Shown here piece after piece: positions 27,158 through 35,166 of a stretch of 64,000 nucleotides of DNA. The position numbers and the translations under genes are program-made. Position 1 is the stretch's first letter. Every line of letters begins with the position of its first letter. The notes under the pieces were generated by a model. It was not told the DNA's origin. It saw only the letters and a program-made list of their open reading frames with translations, and made no database searches. This DNA comes from Billgrantia ethanolica (GTDB taxonomy: Bacteria > Pseudomonadota > Gammaproteobacteria > Pseudomonadales > Halomonadaceae), in contig NZ_JABFTX010000004.1 of NCBI RefSeq assembly GCF_021404305.1, forward strand, positions 496,001-560,000, in the 5' to 3' direction.

Positions 27158-28732
27158 TCAGGCCAGCTTGGCGACCGCCAGTCCGCGCTGCTCTTCTCTC
27201 AGCCCCTTGACCAGGCAGTAAGCCATGCCCAGCAGTACCAGGGTGAATGGCAGCCCGGTGGCCACGGCGCCGGCCTGCAGGGCGCCCAGTGCGGTGCTGC
27301 CGCCGCCGTAGAGCAGGATGCCGGCGATCACGCCTTCCAGCACCGCCCAGAACACGCGCTGGCCGCGGGGAGCATCGGTCTTGCCGCCGGCGGTGATGTT
27401 GTCGATCACCAGCGAGCCGGAATCCGACGAGGTGATGAAGAAGATCAGCACCAGCAGGATCGCCAGACTGGAGGTCAGGGTGGTCAGCGGCAGGTGCTCG
27501 AGCATCTGGAACATCGCCAGCGAGACGTCGCTGATGCCGTCGGCCAGGGCGCCCACGCCGGCCGCCGACTGAGTCAGGGCGGTGCCGCCGAAGGCGCTCA
27601 TCCACACCAGCGTGACCAGGGTCGGCACCAGCAGCACGGCGATCAGGAACTCACGTACGGTGCGCCCACGGGAGACCCGCGCAATGAACATGCCGACGAA
27701 GGGCGACCAGGAGATCCACCAGGCCCAGTAGAACACGGTCCAGCCGTGGTACCAGACGGTGTCGTCGCGGCCGACCCAGTTGGAGAGCGGCACGATATGG
27801 CTGACGTAGGCCAGGGTGGTGTGCCACAGGTTGTTGACGAACAGCAGCACGCCGCCGGTCACCAGCACGAAGGTGAGCAGGCCCAGGGCGAGCATCATGT
27901 TGATCTTGGAGAACAGCTTCACGCCGCCGTCGATGCCGCGCCACACCGAGAACAGTGCCACGGCGGTGACCACCACGATGATCGCCAGCTGGGTGCCGAT
28001 GGTATTGGGCACGCCCCACAGGTAGTTGAGGCCGCCGGCCGCCTGGGAGGCACCGAAGCCCAGTGAAGTGGCCAGACCGAAGATGGTGGCCAGTACCGCG
28101 ACGATGTCGATGATGTGGCCGAACCAGCCTCGCACTCTCTCGCCGAGGATCGGCGTGAAGGCTGAACGCAGGGTCAGCGGCAGGCCGCGATTGTAGGCGA
28201 AGAAGGCCAGCGACAGGCCCACCACGCCGTAGATCGCCCAGGGGTGCAGGCCCCAGTGGAACATGGTGGCGCCGATGGCTGCGCTGGCCCCGGCCGGGGT
28301 GTGCGCCTCGGCGTTGAGCGGAGTGCCGTACCAGTCGGTGTAGTAGGCCACCGGCTCGGCCACGCTCCAGAACATCAGGCCGATGCCCATGCCCGCGGCG
28401 AACAGCATGGCGAACCACGAGGTGGTCGAGTACTCCGGGCGGGCCTGGCTGCCGCCCAGGCGGATGCGCCCCAACGGCAGGACGATCAGCGCCAGGCACA
28501 GCAGCACGAAGAGGTTGCCGGCAATCATGAACAGCCAGTCGAAATACTCGATGGAGAAGCCGCGGGCCGCGGTGAGGTGGCTGTTGGCGGCATCGGGATA
28601 GATCAGGGCGTAGAGGATGAAGGCCAGAATGGCCAGGGCCGAGAGTGGGAACACGGGATGGTGGAAGTCCATTCCCAACACCTGGGCGTTGTCCTGCCCG
28701 GGCTCAAGGATTGGCGCATCGTCATGCTTCAT
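27158..28732 (-). CDS. BCCT-family betaine/choline-type transporter
   Basis: A 524-residue membrane carrier with about 12 hydrophobic segments. BCCT landmarks are GMGIGLMFWSVAEP in TM3 and the Trp-rich segment TVFYWAWWISWSPFVGMFIARVSRGRT. GMGIG, rather than the GMGIN of carnitine carriers, fits sodium-coupled glycine betaine uptake. The cytosolic tails are short, so osmotic gating of the BetP kind is unlikely and a catabolic uptake role fits the neighbours. It is divergent from fdhA, with two proposed GbdR sites between them. Confidence 0.93.
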   Translation of the reverse strand: MKHDDAPILEPGQDNAQVLGMDFHHPVFPLSALAILAFILYALIYPDAANSHLTAARGFSIEYFDWLFMIAGNLFVLLCLALIVLPLGRIRLGGSQARPEYSTTSWFAMLFAAGMGIGLMFWSVAEPVAYYTDWYGTPLNAEAHTPAGASAAIGATMFHWGLHPWAIYGVVGLSLAFFAYNRGLPLTLRSAFTPILGERVRGWFGHIIDIVAVLATIFGLATSLGFGASQAAGGLNYLWGVPNTIGTQLAIIVVVTAVALFSVWRGIDGGVKLFSKINMMLALGLLTFVLVTGGVLLFVNNLWHTTLAYVSHIVPLSNWVGRDDTVWYHGWTVFYWAWWISWSPFVGMFIARVSRGRTVREFLIAVLLVPTLVTLVWMSAFGGTALTQSAAGVGALADGISDVSLAMFQMLEHLPLTTLTSSLAILLVLIFFITSSDSGSLVIDNITAGGKTDAPRGQRVFWAVLEGVIAGILLYGGGSTALGALQAGAVATGLPFTLVLLGMAYCLVKGLREEQRGLAVAKLA

Positions 28733-28868
28733 GGGGATTCCTCACATGTTGTTGTTGGCATCCGCAAGCGGCAGGCGCTCCCGGGCGAACCATTGTTGGG
28801 TCAGGTCGGCGAGGGGTATGTCGTGAAAGCGACCTCCAGCTATCCGTTGGCTCACCGCGGTCGCGTCA

Positions 28869-28906
28869 TGTCTCGGGCAGGCATGCGGAGGTCTCTGTGG
28901 GGCAAG
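28869..28906 (+). promoter_or_regulatory. Two direct-repeat candidate GbdR operators between the BCCT and fdhA genes
   Basis: TGTCTCGGGCAGGCATG at 28869-28885 and GGTCTCTGTGGGGCAAG at 28890-28906 match the gbcB site at 13/17 and 12/17 positions. They begin 21 bp apart, two helical turns, as expected for tandem AraC-type binding. They lie 74-111 bp before fdhA and 137-174 bp before the BCCT start. Confidence 0.55.
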
Positions 28907-28979
28907 TGCCACCTGATGGAGGGCATAGGCTGAAGCGGCGGTATGTACCGCCCCATGACAACAACGAGTGGAGCCAGCC

Positions 28980-30173
28980 ATGAGCCAAGCCAACCGAGGC
29001 GTCGTCTACAAAGGTCCGGGTAAGGTCGACGTCGAATCCATCCCCTATCCGGAACTCGCCCTTGGCAATCGCAAATGCGACCACGGCGTGATCCTTAAGG
29101 TGGTCACCACCAATATCTGCGGTAGCGACCAGCACATGGTGCGCGGCCGTACCACTGCGCCCGCCGGCCTGGTGCTGGGCCATGAGATCACCGGCCTGGT
29201 GGTCGAGTGCGGGCGCGACGTCGAATTCATCAAGCCGGGCGATCTGGTCTCGGTGCCCTTCAACATCGCCTGCGGGCGCTGTCGCAACTGCAAGGAAGGT
29301 CGTACCGGGATCTGTCTCAACGTCAACCCGGCACGCCCCGGTGCCGCCTACGGCTACGTCGACATGGGCGGCTGGGTCGGCGGCCAGACCGAATACGTCA
29401 TGGTGCCCTACGCCGACTTCAACCTGCTGAAGTTCCCCGACAGCGACCAGGCCATGGAGAAGATCCGCGACCTGACCCTGCTCTCCGACATCTTCCCTAC
29501 CGGCTTCCACGGCTGCGTGACAGCCGGCGTCGGGCCGGGCAGCACCGTCTATATCGCCGGGGCCGGCCCGGTGGGGCTGGCGGCGGCGGCGTCGGCCCAG
29601 CTGCTGGGCGCGGCCTGCGTGATCGTCGGCGACATGATCGAGGAGCGTCTGGCCCAGGCGCGCAGCTTCGGCTGTGAAACCATCGACCTGACCCAGGAAG
29701 GCGACATGGCCGACAAGCTGGAGGCGATCCTCGGCGAGCGCGAGGTCGACTGCTTCGTCGACTGCGTCGGCTTCGAGGCCCACGCCTGCGGCTGCAATCA
29801 CGACAAGGAGGCGCCTGCCACCGTGCTCAACTCGGCGATGCAGATGACCCGCGCCGGCGGCCAGATCGGCATCCCGGGCCTCTACGTGACCGAAGACCCG
29901 GGCGCCGTGGACGATGCCGCCAAGCAGGGCGCTCTGAGCATGCGCTTCGGTCTTGGCTGGGCCAAGTCCCACTCCTTCCACACCGGCCAGTGTCCGGTGA
30001 TGAAGTACCACCGTCCGCTGATGCAGGCGATCCTGTTCAACAAGATCAAGATTGCCGATGCGGTCAACGTGCAGGTGATCTCGCTGGACCAGGCGCCGCA
30101 GGGCTATGCCGACTTCGATGGCGGGGCGGCCAAGAAATTCGTCATCGACCCCCATGGCAGCGTGGCTGCGTAA
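28980..30173 (+). CDS. fdhA: Glutathione-independent formaldehyde dehydrogenase
   Basis: A 397-residue zinc alcohol-dehydrogenase-family enzyme matching Pseudomonas putida formaldehyde dehydrogenase in length and sequence. Catalytic zinc ligands lie in TNICGSDQHMVRGR and GHE; structural zinc Cys residues are in CGRCRNCKEGRTGIC; the NAD site is VYIAGAGPVGLAAAA. It oxidises formaldehyde to formate with NAD and tightly bound cofactor, without thiol help. It thereby removes the formaldehyde released by GbcAB and DgcAB. Start is the ATG six bases after GGAG; a GTG four codons upstream would swallow that site. Confidence 0.95.
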   Translation: MSQANRGVVYKGPGKVDVESIPYPELALGNRKCDHGVILKVVTTNICGSDQHMVRGRTTAPAGLVLGHEITGLVVECGRDVEFIKPGDLVSVPFNIACGRCRNCKEGRTGICLNVNPARPGAAYGYVDMGGWVGGQTEYVMVPYADFNLLKFPDSDQAMEKIRDLTLLSDIFPTGFHGCVTAGVGPGSTVYIAGAGPVGLAAAASAQLLGAACVIVGDMIEERLAQARSFGCETIDLTQEGDMADKLEAILGEREVDCFVDCVGFEAHACGCNHDKEAPATVLNSAMQMTRAGGQIGIPGLYVTEDPGAVDDAAKQGALSMRFGLGWAKSHSFHTGQCPVMKYHRPLMQAILFNKIKIADAVNVQVISLDQAPQGYADFDGGAAKKFVIDPHGSVAA

Positions 30174-30225
30174 GCAAGCGTGGCGGCCAGCCATTTTGGG
30201 ATATCGACCCCCACGGCAGCGTGGC
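30144..30225 (+). repeat. Duplicated fdhA tail (23-bp direct repeat)
   Basis: The last codons of fdhA (30144-30166, coding IDPHGSVA) recur at 30203-30225 with one change in 23 bases (CATGG to CACGG), 59 bp downstream and outside the gene. The second copy is again in an open frame, ending with a TGA at 30230-30232. It looks like a remnant of a partial tandem duplication of the gene end. Confidence 0.8.
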
Positions 30226-30290
30226 CGACTGACGGCCGAGCGGGTACTCTAGGGAGCGAACGACGGTAACGGCAGCGGGAGGTGAGAAAG

Positions 30291-30536
30291 ATGATGTATG
30301 CCGACTTGATCGATGCGGAGGACTTCCGTCAGCGCCTGGTGGCGCTGGGCATCGACCTGCCTGCCGATGCCGATGCCGACCCCGATACCTGCGCCCGGCT
30401 TGCCGCCCAGCAACAGGCCGAGGCGGGGGTGCCCGGCCTGGAGGCGCTGGTCGTCGAGCTGGAGGCACAGACCGGCGTCATGCTGCCCGAGGTGCGCGAA
30501 GCGCTGGTGAATCATCTGCGGCCAATCGCTGGCTAG
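30291..30536 (+). CDS. Small acidic protein of unknown function
   Basis: An 81-residue protein with the strong site GGGAGG eight bases before the first of two adjacent ATGs. It is rich in Asp and Glu (DLPADADADPDT), helical in appearance, with no signal peptide, membrane segment or known motif. It sits between fdhA and the gbcA terminator, on the fdhA strand and about 117 bp after its stop, so it could share that transcript. I do not recognise a family. The ribosome site is the main support that it is real. Confidence 0.6.
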   Translation: MMYADLIDAEDFRQRLVALGIDLPADADADPDTCARLAAQQQAEAGVPGLEALVVELEAQTGVMLPEVREALVNHLRPIAG

Positions 30537-30587
30537 AGCGGCATGAGCCACACCGCTGTCAGCTCTTGATTGAACCCGGGTGAAACG

Positions 30588-30617
30588 AATCGCCCCCGGC
30601 CAAGGCCGGGGGCGATT
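30588..30617. terminator. Bidirectional terminator between the small ORF and gbcA
   Basis: A perfect 14-bp stem, AATCGCCCCCGGCC / GGCCGGGGGCGATT, with loop AA. The + strand continues TCTTTC; the minus strand continues CGTTTC. It can serve the fdhA side and the convergent gbcA. It is the third GGCC-AA/TT-GGCC-centred terminator in 4 kb. Confidence 0.85.
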
Positions 30618-30646
30618 TCTTTCACATCGCGAGGAGCGGGCGAGGG

Positions 30647-31933
30647 CTAGCCCTTCACCACCTGCAGGTGAGGGGCGCTGTGGCCCAGGTTCTCCTGCAT
30701 CCGCTCGCTGTACCAGTCGATGAAGTCGATCACGCCGAACTCGTAGGTCTCGGAGTAGGGACCCGGCTGGTAGGCCTTGGAGTTGATGCCGCGCTGGTTC
30801 TCCTCGGCCAGGCGCTTGTCCTGGGCGTTGGTGGCGTCCCACACCCGGCGCATCTCCTCGGGCTGGTAGTCGACGCCCTCCACGGCATCCTTGTGCACCA
30901 GCCACTTGGTGGTGACCAGGGTCTCCTGCGGACCCAGCGGCAGCACGCGGAACACGATGGCGTGGTCGCCCATGAAATGGTTCCAGGAGTTGGGCAGGTG
31001 CAGGATGCGCAGCGAGCCCATGTCGGGGCTGGTCAGGCGGCCCATCAGCTTGGCGCAGGCCGGCTTGCCGTCCATGGTCATCGAGACCACGCCATCCAGC
31101 AGCGGCGTGCGGGTCAGCCGGTTGCGCTTGCCGAAGCGCTTGAGCTGCCAGGGAATCTGCTGCTCGTCCCAGTCGGACTGCTTCTTCGCCACCAGCGCCT
31201 TGTAGGCGGGCGTGGCGCGGGGATCGTCGGTGTCGTCGAACTCCTGCAGCGAGTTGAGCAGCTCCGGGTGGGAGCCGTTGCAGTGGTAGCACTCGCGGTT
31301 GTTCTCGAGCACCAGCTTCCAGTTGGCCTGCTCGACGATGTTCGACTCCACCGCGACCTTGAGGTTGCCCATCTCGTAAGGCTCGAGATAGTGCTCCAGG
31401 GTGAGCAGGAAGTCGTCGATGACGGGCGGCTGCTCGGCCAGGCTGATGAAGATGTAGCCGCCGCCGGTGCGCACCTGAACCGGCTTCAGGCCATAACTGC
31501 CCAGATCGAAGTTCTCACCCATGTCGCTGCCGGCGAACAGCAGGCGGCCGTCGAGCTCATACGTCCACTGATGGTAGGGACACACCAGCTTGGCCACCTT
31601 GCCCTTGTCGCTGACGCACAGCCGCGAGCCGCGGTGACGGCAGACGTTGTGGAACGCATGGATGGTACCGCCGTCGCCGCGTACCAGGATCACCGGGTTG
31701 TCGCCGACCTGCAGGGTCATGTAGTTGCCCTTGGCGGGAATCTCGCAGGTCATGCCGGCGAACAGCCACTCCTTGCCGAAGATCTCCTGCATGTCCAGCG
31801 CGAACAGGCGGGCATCGTTGTAGAACGGCTGGGGCAGCGAGAAGTTGCGCTCGCGCTCGGCGAGCATCGCGACGACGGCTTCACGCGCCGGGTCCAGGGG
31901 ATCGTCCAGAGTGGTGGGTGAGATCGGATCCAT
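30647..31933 (-). CDS. gbcA: Glycine betaine monooxygenase, Rieske oxygenase subunit
   Basis: A 428-residue ring-hydroxylase-type oxygenase. The Rieske ligands are Cys98/His100 (CRHRGS) and Cys118/His121 (CPYHQW). The mononuclear iron region is NNRECYHCNGSHPEL, followed later by an Asp ligand. With reductase GbcB it hydroxylates one N-methyl of glycine betaine, giving dimethylglycine and formaldehyde. It is transcribed away from gbcB across a 329-bp shared promoter region, as in other betaine-degrading gammaproteobacteria. The start ATG has no overlap with other genes. Confidence 0.95.
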   Translation of the reverse strand: MDPISPTTLDDPLDPAREAVVAMLAERERNFSLPQPFYNDARLFALDMQEIFGKEWLFAGMTCEIPAKGNYMTLQVGDNPVILVRGDGGTIHAFHNVCRHRGSRLCVSDKGKVAKLVCPYHQWTYELDGRLLFAGSDMGENFDLGSYGLKPVQVRTGGGYIFISLAEQPPVIDDFLLTLEHYLEPYEMGNLKVAVESNIVEQANWKLVLENNRECYHCNGSHPELLNSLQEFDDTDDPRATPAYKALVAKKQSDWDEQQIPWQLKRFGKRNRLTRTPLLDGVVSMTMDGKPACAKLMGRLTSPDMGSLRILHLPNSWNHFMGDHAIVFRVLPLGPQETLVTTKWLVHKDAVEGVDYQPEEMRRVWDATNAQDKRLAEENQRGINSKAYQPGPYSETYEFGVIDFIDWYSERMQENLGHSAPHLQVVKG

Positions 31934-32151
31934 GCAGAGACATCCTCATTGCTGGCCGCGGTTGCGGCATCGGTCGAATTGTTGGTTTTCGCCAGGGAGC
32001 GGCATAGTCATTGTCTTGGGTGCCGAGTACGAATACGGCGAGTGTGGATCAGCCACCGGTCGCTCAGTTGTCTGTTGACGACCCGAAAGCGTTCAGTCGC
32101 GACCAGCGGGTGCAGAAAAGTCGCCCCAAGTGGAAGCCAGGGGTACGTTCG

Positions 32152-32192
32152 TGTCGCAGTCAGGCAAGTCGTGGGCTTGCCTGCTGACGCAG
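32152..32192. promoter_or_regulatory. Candidate GbdR operator in the gbcA/gbcB promoter
   Basis: TGTCGCAGTCAGGCAAG at 32152-32168 is 15/17 identical to the gbdR-promoter site. An inverted partner at 32176-32192 shares the CAGGCAAG half, so 32161-32183 forms the perfect inverted repeat CAGGCAAG-N7-CTTGCCTG. It lies 95 bp before gbcB and 219 bp before gbcA. Nothing else distinctive was recognised in the 329-bp gap 31934-32262. Confidence 0.62.
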
Positions 32193-32262
32193 AATTCGAT
32201 CAACGGCAGGCGGTGTTCCGCAGTCGGAGCCTTCCACGCTGATCAATGCCAGGCGACTCGAC

Positions 32263-33369
32263 ATGACCATGAACTTTCTCAATCCCGTCACGACCCAGAC
32301 CTGGACCAACGGCCGCCACCTGGTGCGCTGCGTCAAGGTGATCCAGGAGACCTGGGACGTCCGTACCTTCTGCTTCATGGCCGAGCAGCCGGTGCTGTTC
32401 TTCTTCAAGCCGGGGCAGTTCGTGACCCTGGAGCTTGAGATCGACGGCGAGTCGATCATGCGCTCCTATACGATCTCCAGTTCACCGTCGATTCCCTACA
32501 GCTTCTCGATCACCGTCAAGCGGGTGCCCGGCGGTAAGGTGTCGAACTGGCTGCACGACAACCTGAAGGTCGGCGACGAACTGGCGGTACATGGCCCTGT
32601 GGGCAACTTCAATTCGATCGACTTTCCCGCCGACAAGGTGCTGTTCCTCTCCGGTGGCGTGGGTATCACGCCGCTGATGTCGATGACACGCTGGTTCTTC
32701 GACACCAACGCCAACGTCGACGTCGAGTTCATCCACAGTGCGCGCGCCCCGCGGGATGTCATTTACCATCGCGAACTAGTGCACATGTTCTCGCGGATCC
32801 CCGAGTTCAAACTGCATATCGTCTGTGAGAAGAAGGACGACATCGGCGAGGCCTGGGCCGGCTATCGCGGGTATTTGACCCAGCCGATGCTCGAGCTGAT
32901 GGCGCCCGACTACCTCGAGCGGGAGATCTTCTGCTGCGGCCCCACGCCGTACATGAACGCGATCAAGCACATCCTGCGCGAAAACGGCTTCGATATGAGC
33001 CGCTACCACGAGGAATCCTTCGGCGCCACGCCGCTTGACGTGCGCGAGGAGGTGCTGGAGCTGGCCGAGCAAGCCGAGGCCGAGGCGGAGGAGATCGATT
33101 ACGCCGACATGCTCAGCGTCGAGTTCGTCGGCTCGGGCAAGAGCGTACGTATTCAGCCGGGTGAAACGGTTCACTCGGCTGCCGCCAAGCTCGGCTTGCA
33201 CATCCCCAAGGCCTGCGGCATGGGGATCTGCGGCACGTGCCGGGTAGGGCTCAAGTCCGGGCAAGTGGACATGGAGCACAACGGCGGCATCACCGACGAG
33301 GACGTGGCAGAGGGCTATATCCTCTCCTGCTGCAGCAAGCCGCTGGGCGACGTGGTGGTCGACTACTGA
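32263..33369 (+). CDS. gbcB: Glycine betaine monooxygenase reductase subunit
   Basis: A 368-residue ferredoxin-reductase chain. The FAD-binding barrel includes MRSYTISSSPSIPYSFSITVKR (flavin-binding RxYT/S). The NAD domain has LFLSGGVGITPLMSMTRWF and IFCCGPTPYMNA. The C-terminal plant-type 2Fe-2S domain has CGMGICGTCRVGLKSG and a final Cys in ILSCCSKPLGDV. It passes NADH electrons to GbcA. The first ATG lacks a clear Shine-Dalgarno sequence; an ATG two codons later is equally possible. The Glu-rich linker (EQAEAEAEEIDYADM) before the ferredoxin domain is typical. Confidence 0.94.
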   Translation: MTMNFLNPVTTQTWTNGRHLVRCVKVIQETWDVRTFCFMAEQPVLFFFKPGQFVTLELEIDGESIMRSYTISSSPSIPYSFSITVKRVPGGKVSNWLHDNLKVGDELAVHGPVGNFNSIDFPADKVLFLSGGVGITPLMSMTRWFFDTNANVDVEFIHSARAPRDVIYHRELVHMFSRIPEFKLHIVCEKKDDIGEAWAGYRGYLTQPMLELMAPDYLEREIFCCGPTPYMNAIKHILRENGFDMSRYHEESFGATPLDVREEVLELAEQAEAEAEEIDYADMLSVEFVGSGKSVRIQPGETVHSAAAKLGLHIPKACGMGICGTCRVGLKSGQVDMEHNGGITDEDVAEGYILSCCSKPLGDVVVDY

Positions 33370-33387
33370 CGACGGCACCGGCGAGGC

Positions 33388-34461
33388 TCAGCCGTGGCGT
33401 GACTCGTCGAACAGCTCGTCGACGCCGCACACCTCGCCGCAACGGTCCAGCGAATAGCCGGGCAGCTCGCGCACGGCCTGCTGGAACGGCGCGCCGCGGA
33501 TCATCTCGAGCAGACGTAAGACGCTGGGGTCGGCCAGGCTGCTGCGCTGACACAGCAGCAGATAGTGCTCGCTGGCCAGCGGCAGGAAATCCAGGCCGAA
33601 CTGGCGCGCGGCGGCCTCGACGCCGAAGCCGACGTCGGCCATGCCGGCGGCGATGTAGGCGGCCACCGCGGAGTGGGTGTACTCCTCCAGCTCGAAGCCA
33701 CGGATGCGCTGCGCCGAGAGGCCCACTTCCCGCAGCAGGATATCGAGCAGCGCCCGGGTGCCGGAAGCCTGCTGGCGGTTGATGAAGCGCACGTCGCCAC
33801 GCACGAGATCGGCCAGGCCGGCCACACCCCTGGGATTGCCCGGTGCGAGCATCAGCCCCTGACAGCGGGTGATGAAGCGAATGATGCAATGGCTGCGCGG
33901 CCGCAGCTGACGGCGGTAGCCCTGCATCAGCGGACCCTGGGTCGCCGAGGTCGGCATGTGGTAGCCGGCCACGTCGCAGGCGCCGCGATTCAGCGCGGCC
34001 AGGGCCTCTGCCGGGCTGCAGTACTGCAGATCGAGCTGAAAGTCGCTGGCGAATCTGGGCAGCAGCGCCACTGCATAACCGTGACTGGCGTGCATGCGCA
34101 GCACCGGTTCGACGCCCTCGAACAGCTGCTGCAGCTCGAGATTGAGCTCCGAGCCCAGGCTCTCCAGCTGCGGACCGAGCCGGGCGGCCACCCGCTGGCG
34201 AGCCCACAGCAGCTTGTCGCCCAGTGGAGTGAGTCGTGCGCCGCGCCCCTTTTGCATTTCCACCAGCGTAACGCCGAAGAAGTCCGCCCACTTGTTGAGC
34301 AGGTTCCAGGCATGGCGGTAGGAGATACCGGCCTCGGCCGCGGCCTCGGTCAGCTTGCCGCTGCGATGGATGCCCTGCAGCAGCCCGAACAGCTGCGGAT
34401 CCAGGCGGTTGCCGGCCTCGTCGGTGAAGGACCAGGCAGGTTCGATTTTAATACGTTTCAT
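33388..34461 (-). CDS. ModE-type HTH plus periplasmic-binding-like regulator, probable fds regulator
   Basis: A 357-residue protein. The N-terminal ModE/LysR-like winged helix (about 20-95) reads LFGLLQGIHRSGKLTEAAAEAGISYRHAWNLL then VEMQKGRGARLTPLG. The C-terminal type II binding-protein-like domain (about 125-330) includes RQQASGTRALLDILL and DVGFGVEAAARQFGLDFLPL, like molybdate or oxyanion-binding proteins. It is divergent from fdsG, which needs molybdenum cofactor, with a direct repeat in the promoter. A formate or molybdate responsive regulator of fds is inferred. The ligand is not determinable from sequence. Confidence 0.85.
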   Translation of the reverse strand: MKRIKIEPAWSFTDEAGNRLDPQLFGLLQGIHRSGKLTEAAAEAGISYRHAWNLLNKWADFFGVTLVEMQKGRGARLTPLGDKLLWARQRVAARLGPQLESLGSELNLELQQLFEGVEPVLRMHASHGYAVALLPRFASDFQLDLQYCSPAEALAALNRGACDVAGYHMPTSATQGPLMQGYRRQLRPRSHCIIRFITRCQGLMLAPGNPRGVAGLADLVRGDVRFINRQQASGTRALLDILLREVGLSAQRIRGFELEEYTHSAVAAYIAAGMADVGFGVEAAARQFGLDFLPLASEHYLLLCQRSSLADPSVLRLLEMIRGAPFQQAVRELPGYSLDRCGEVCGVDELFDESRHG

Positions 34462-34560
34462 ATGATGTGTTTTTCATATTTCGTAACCCAGGCAGGACTG
34501 CTACCTTCACAAATACGCACCATCAATGATGCTACGGACACCTTATCCAATATATGCACT

Positions 34561-34586
34561 GTAGTACATAAATAAGTAGTACATAA
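34561..34586. promoter_or_regulatory. 11-bp direct repeat in the fds promoter
   Basis: GTAGTACATAA occurs at 34561-34571 and again exactly at 34576-34586, 15 bp start to start, in an AT-rich stretch about 83 bp before fdsG. This suits a binding site for the adjacent divergent regulator or for RNA polymerase elements. No other signal in 34462-34668 was strong enough to name. Confidence 0.55.
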
Positions 34587-34668
34587 CGAGACCGTAACCA
34601 GCAGCTTCGAACGTACCGACGCAAGACGCCAGAAGATGCGCTCCCTACGTTCGCTTCGAGGCCAGGCC

Positions 34669-35166
34669 ATGCTCAATAGCCCATTCCCTTCATGGACGCC
34701 CCAGCTGATTCAGGACGAAATCGACGCCCTGAAGCACAAGCCCGGCGCTCTGCTTCCCATCCTGCACGCGATCCAGGACCGCTGCGGCTACGTGCCGCGC
34801 GAGGCGGTGCCGCTCATCGCCGAATCGCTGCAGCTCACCCGGGCCGAGGTGCACGGCGTGATCAGTTTCTACCATCACTTCCGCACCACGCCGCCGGGGC
34901 GCCACGTGGTACAGATCTGTCGCGCCGAGGCATGCCAGGCGCGGGGCTCACGGGCGCTGGAAATGCACGCGCGGGACACCCTGGGGATCGACTACCACCA
35001 GACCACCGCCGACCGCGAGATCACCCTGGAGCCGGTCTACTGTCTGGGCAACTGCGCCTGCGGCCCGTCGCTGCGCGTCGACGATCGCATCCTGGCCCGG
35101 GTCACCCCCGAGCGCTTCGACCGGCTGGTCGATGAACTGACCACCCAAGTGCTGAAGGTGAGCTGA
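34669..35166 (+). CDS. fdsG: NAD-dependent formate dehydrogenase gamma subunit
   Basis: A 165-residue NuoE-like thioredoxin-fold protein. Four Cys ligands for a 2Fe-2S cluster lie in CRAEACQARG and in CLGNCACGPS. It begins after GAGG and its stop overlaps the fdsB start (TGATG). In soluble Mo formate dehydrogenases it joins FdsB to form the NADH-making diaphorase unit. Confidence 0.94.
   Translation: MLNSPFPSWTPQLIQDEIDALKHKPGALLPILHAIQDRCGYVPREAVPLIAESLQLTRAEVHGVISFYHHFRTTPPGRHVVQICRAEACQARGSRALEMHARDTLGIDYHQTTADREITLEPVYCLGNCACGPSLRVDDRILARVTPERFDRLVDELTTQVLKVS

Noticed and set aside
30142..30468. Minus-strand open frame of 108 codons opposite the small protein at 30291
   Set aside because: Pro/Arg-rich reverse translation, no ribosome site, and it would overlap the end of fdhA.
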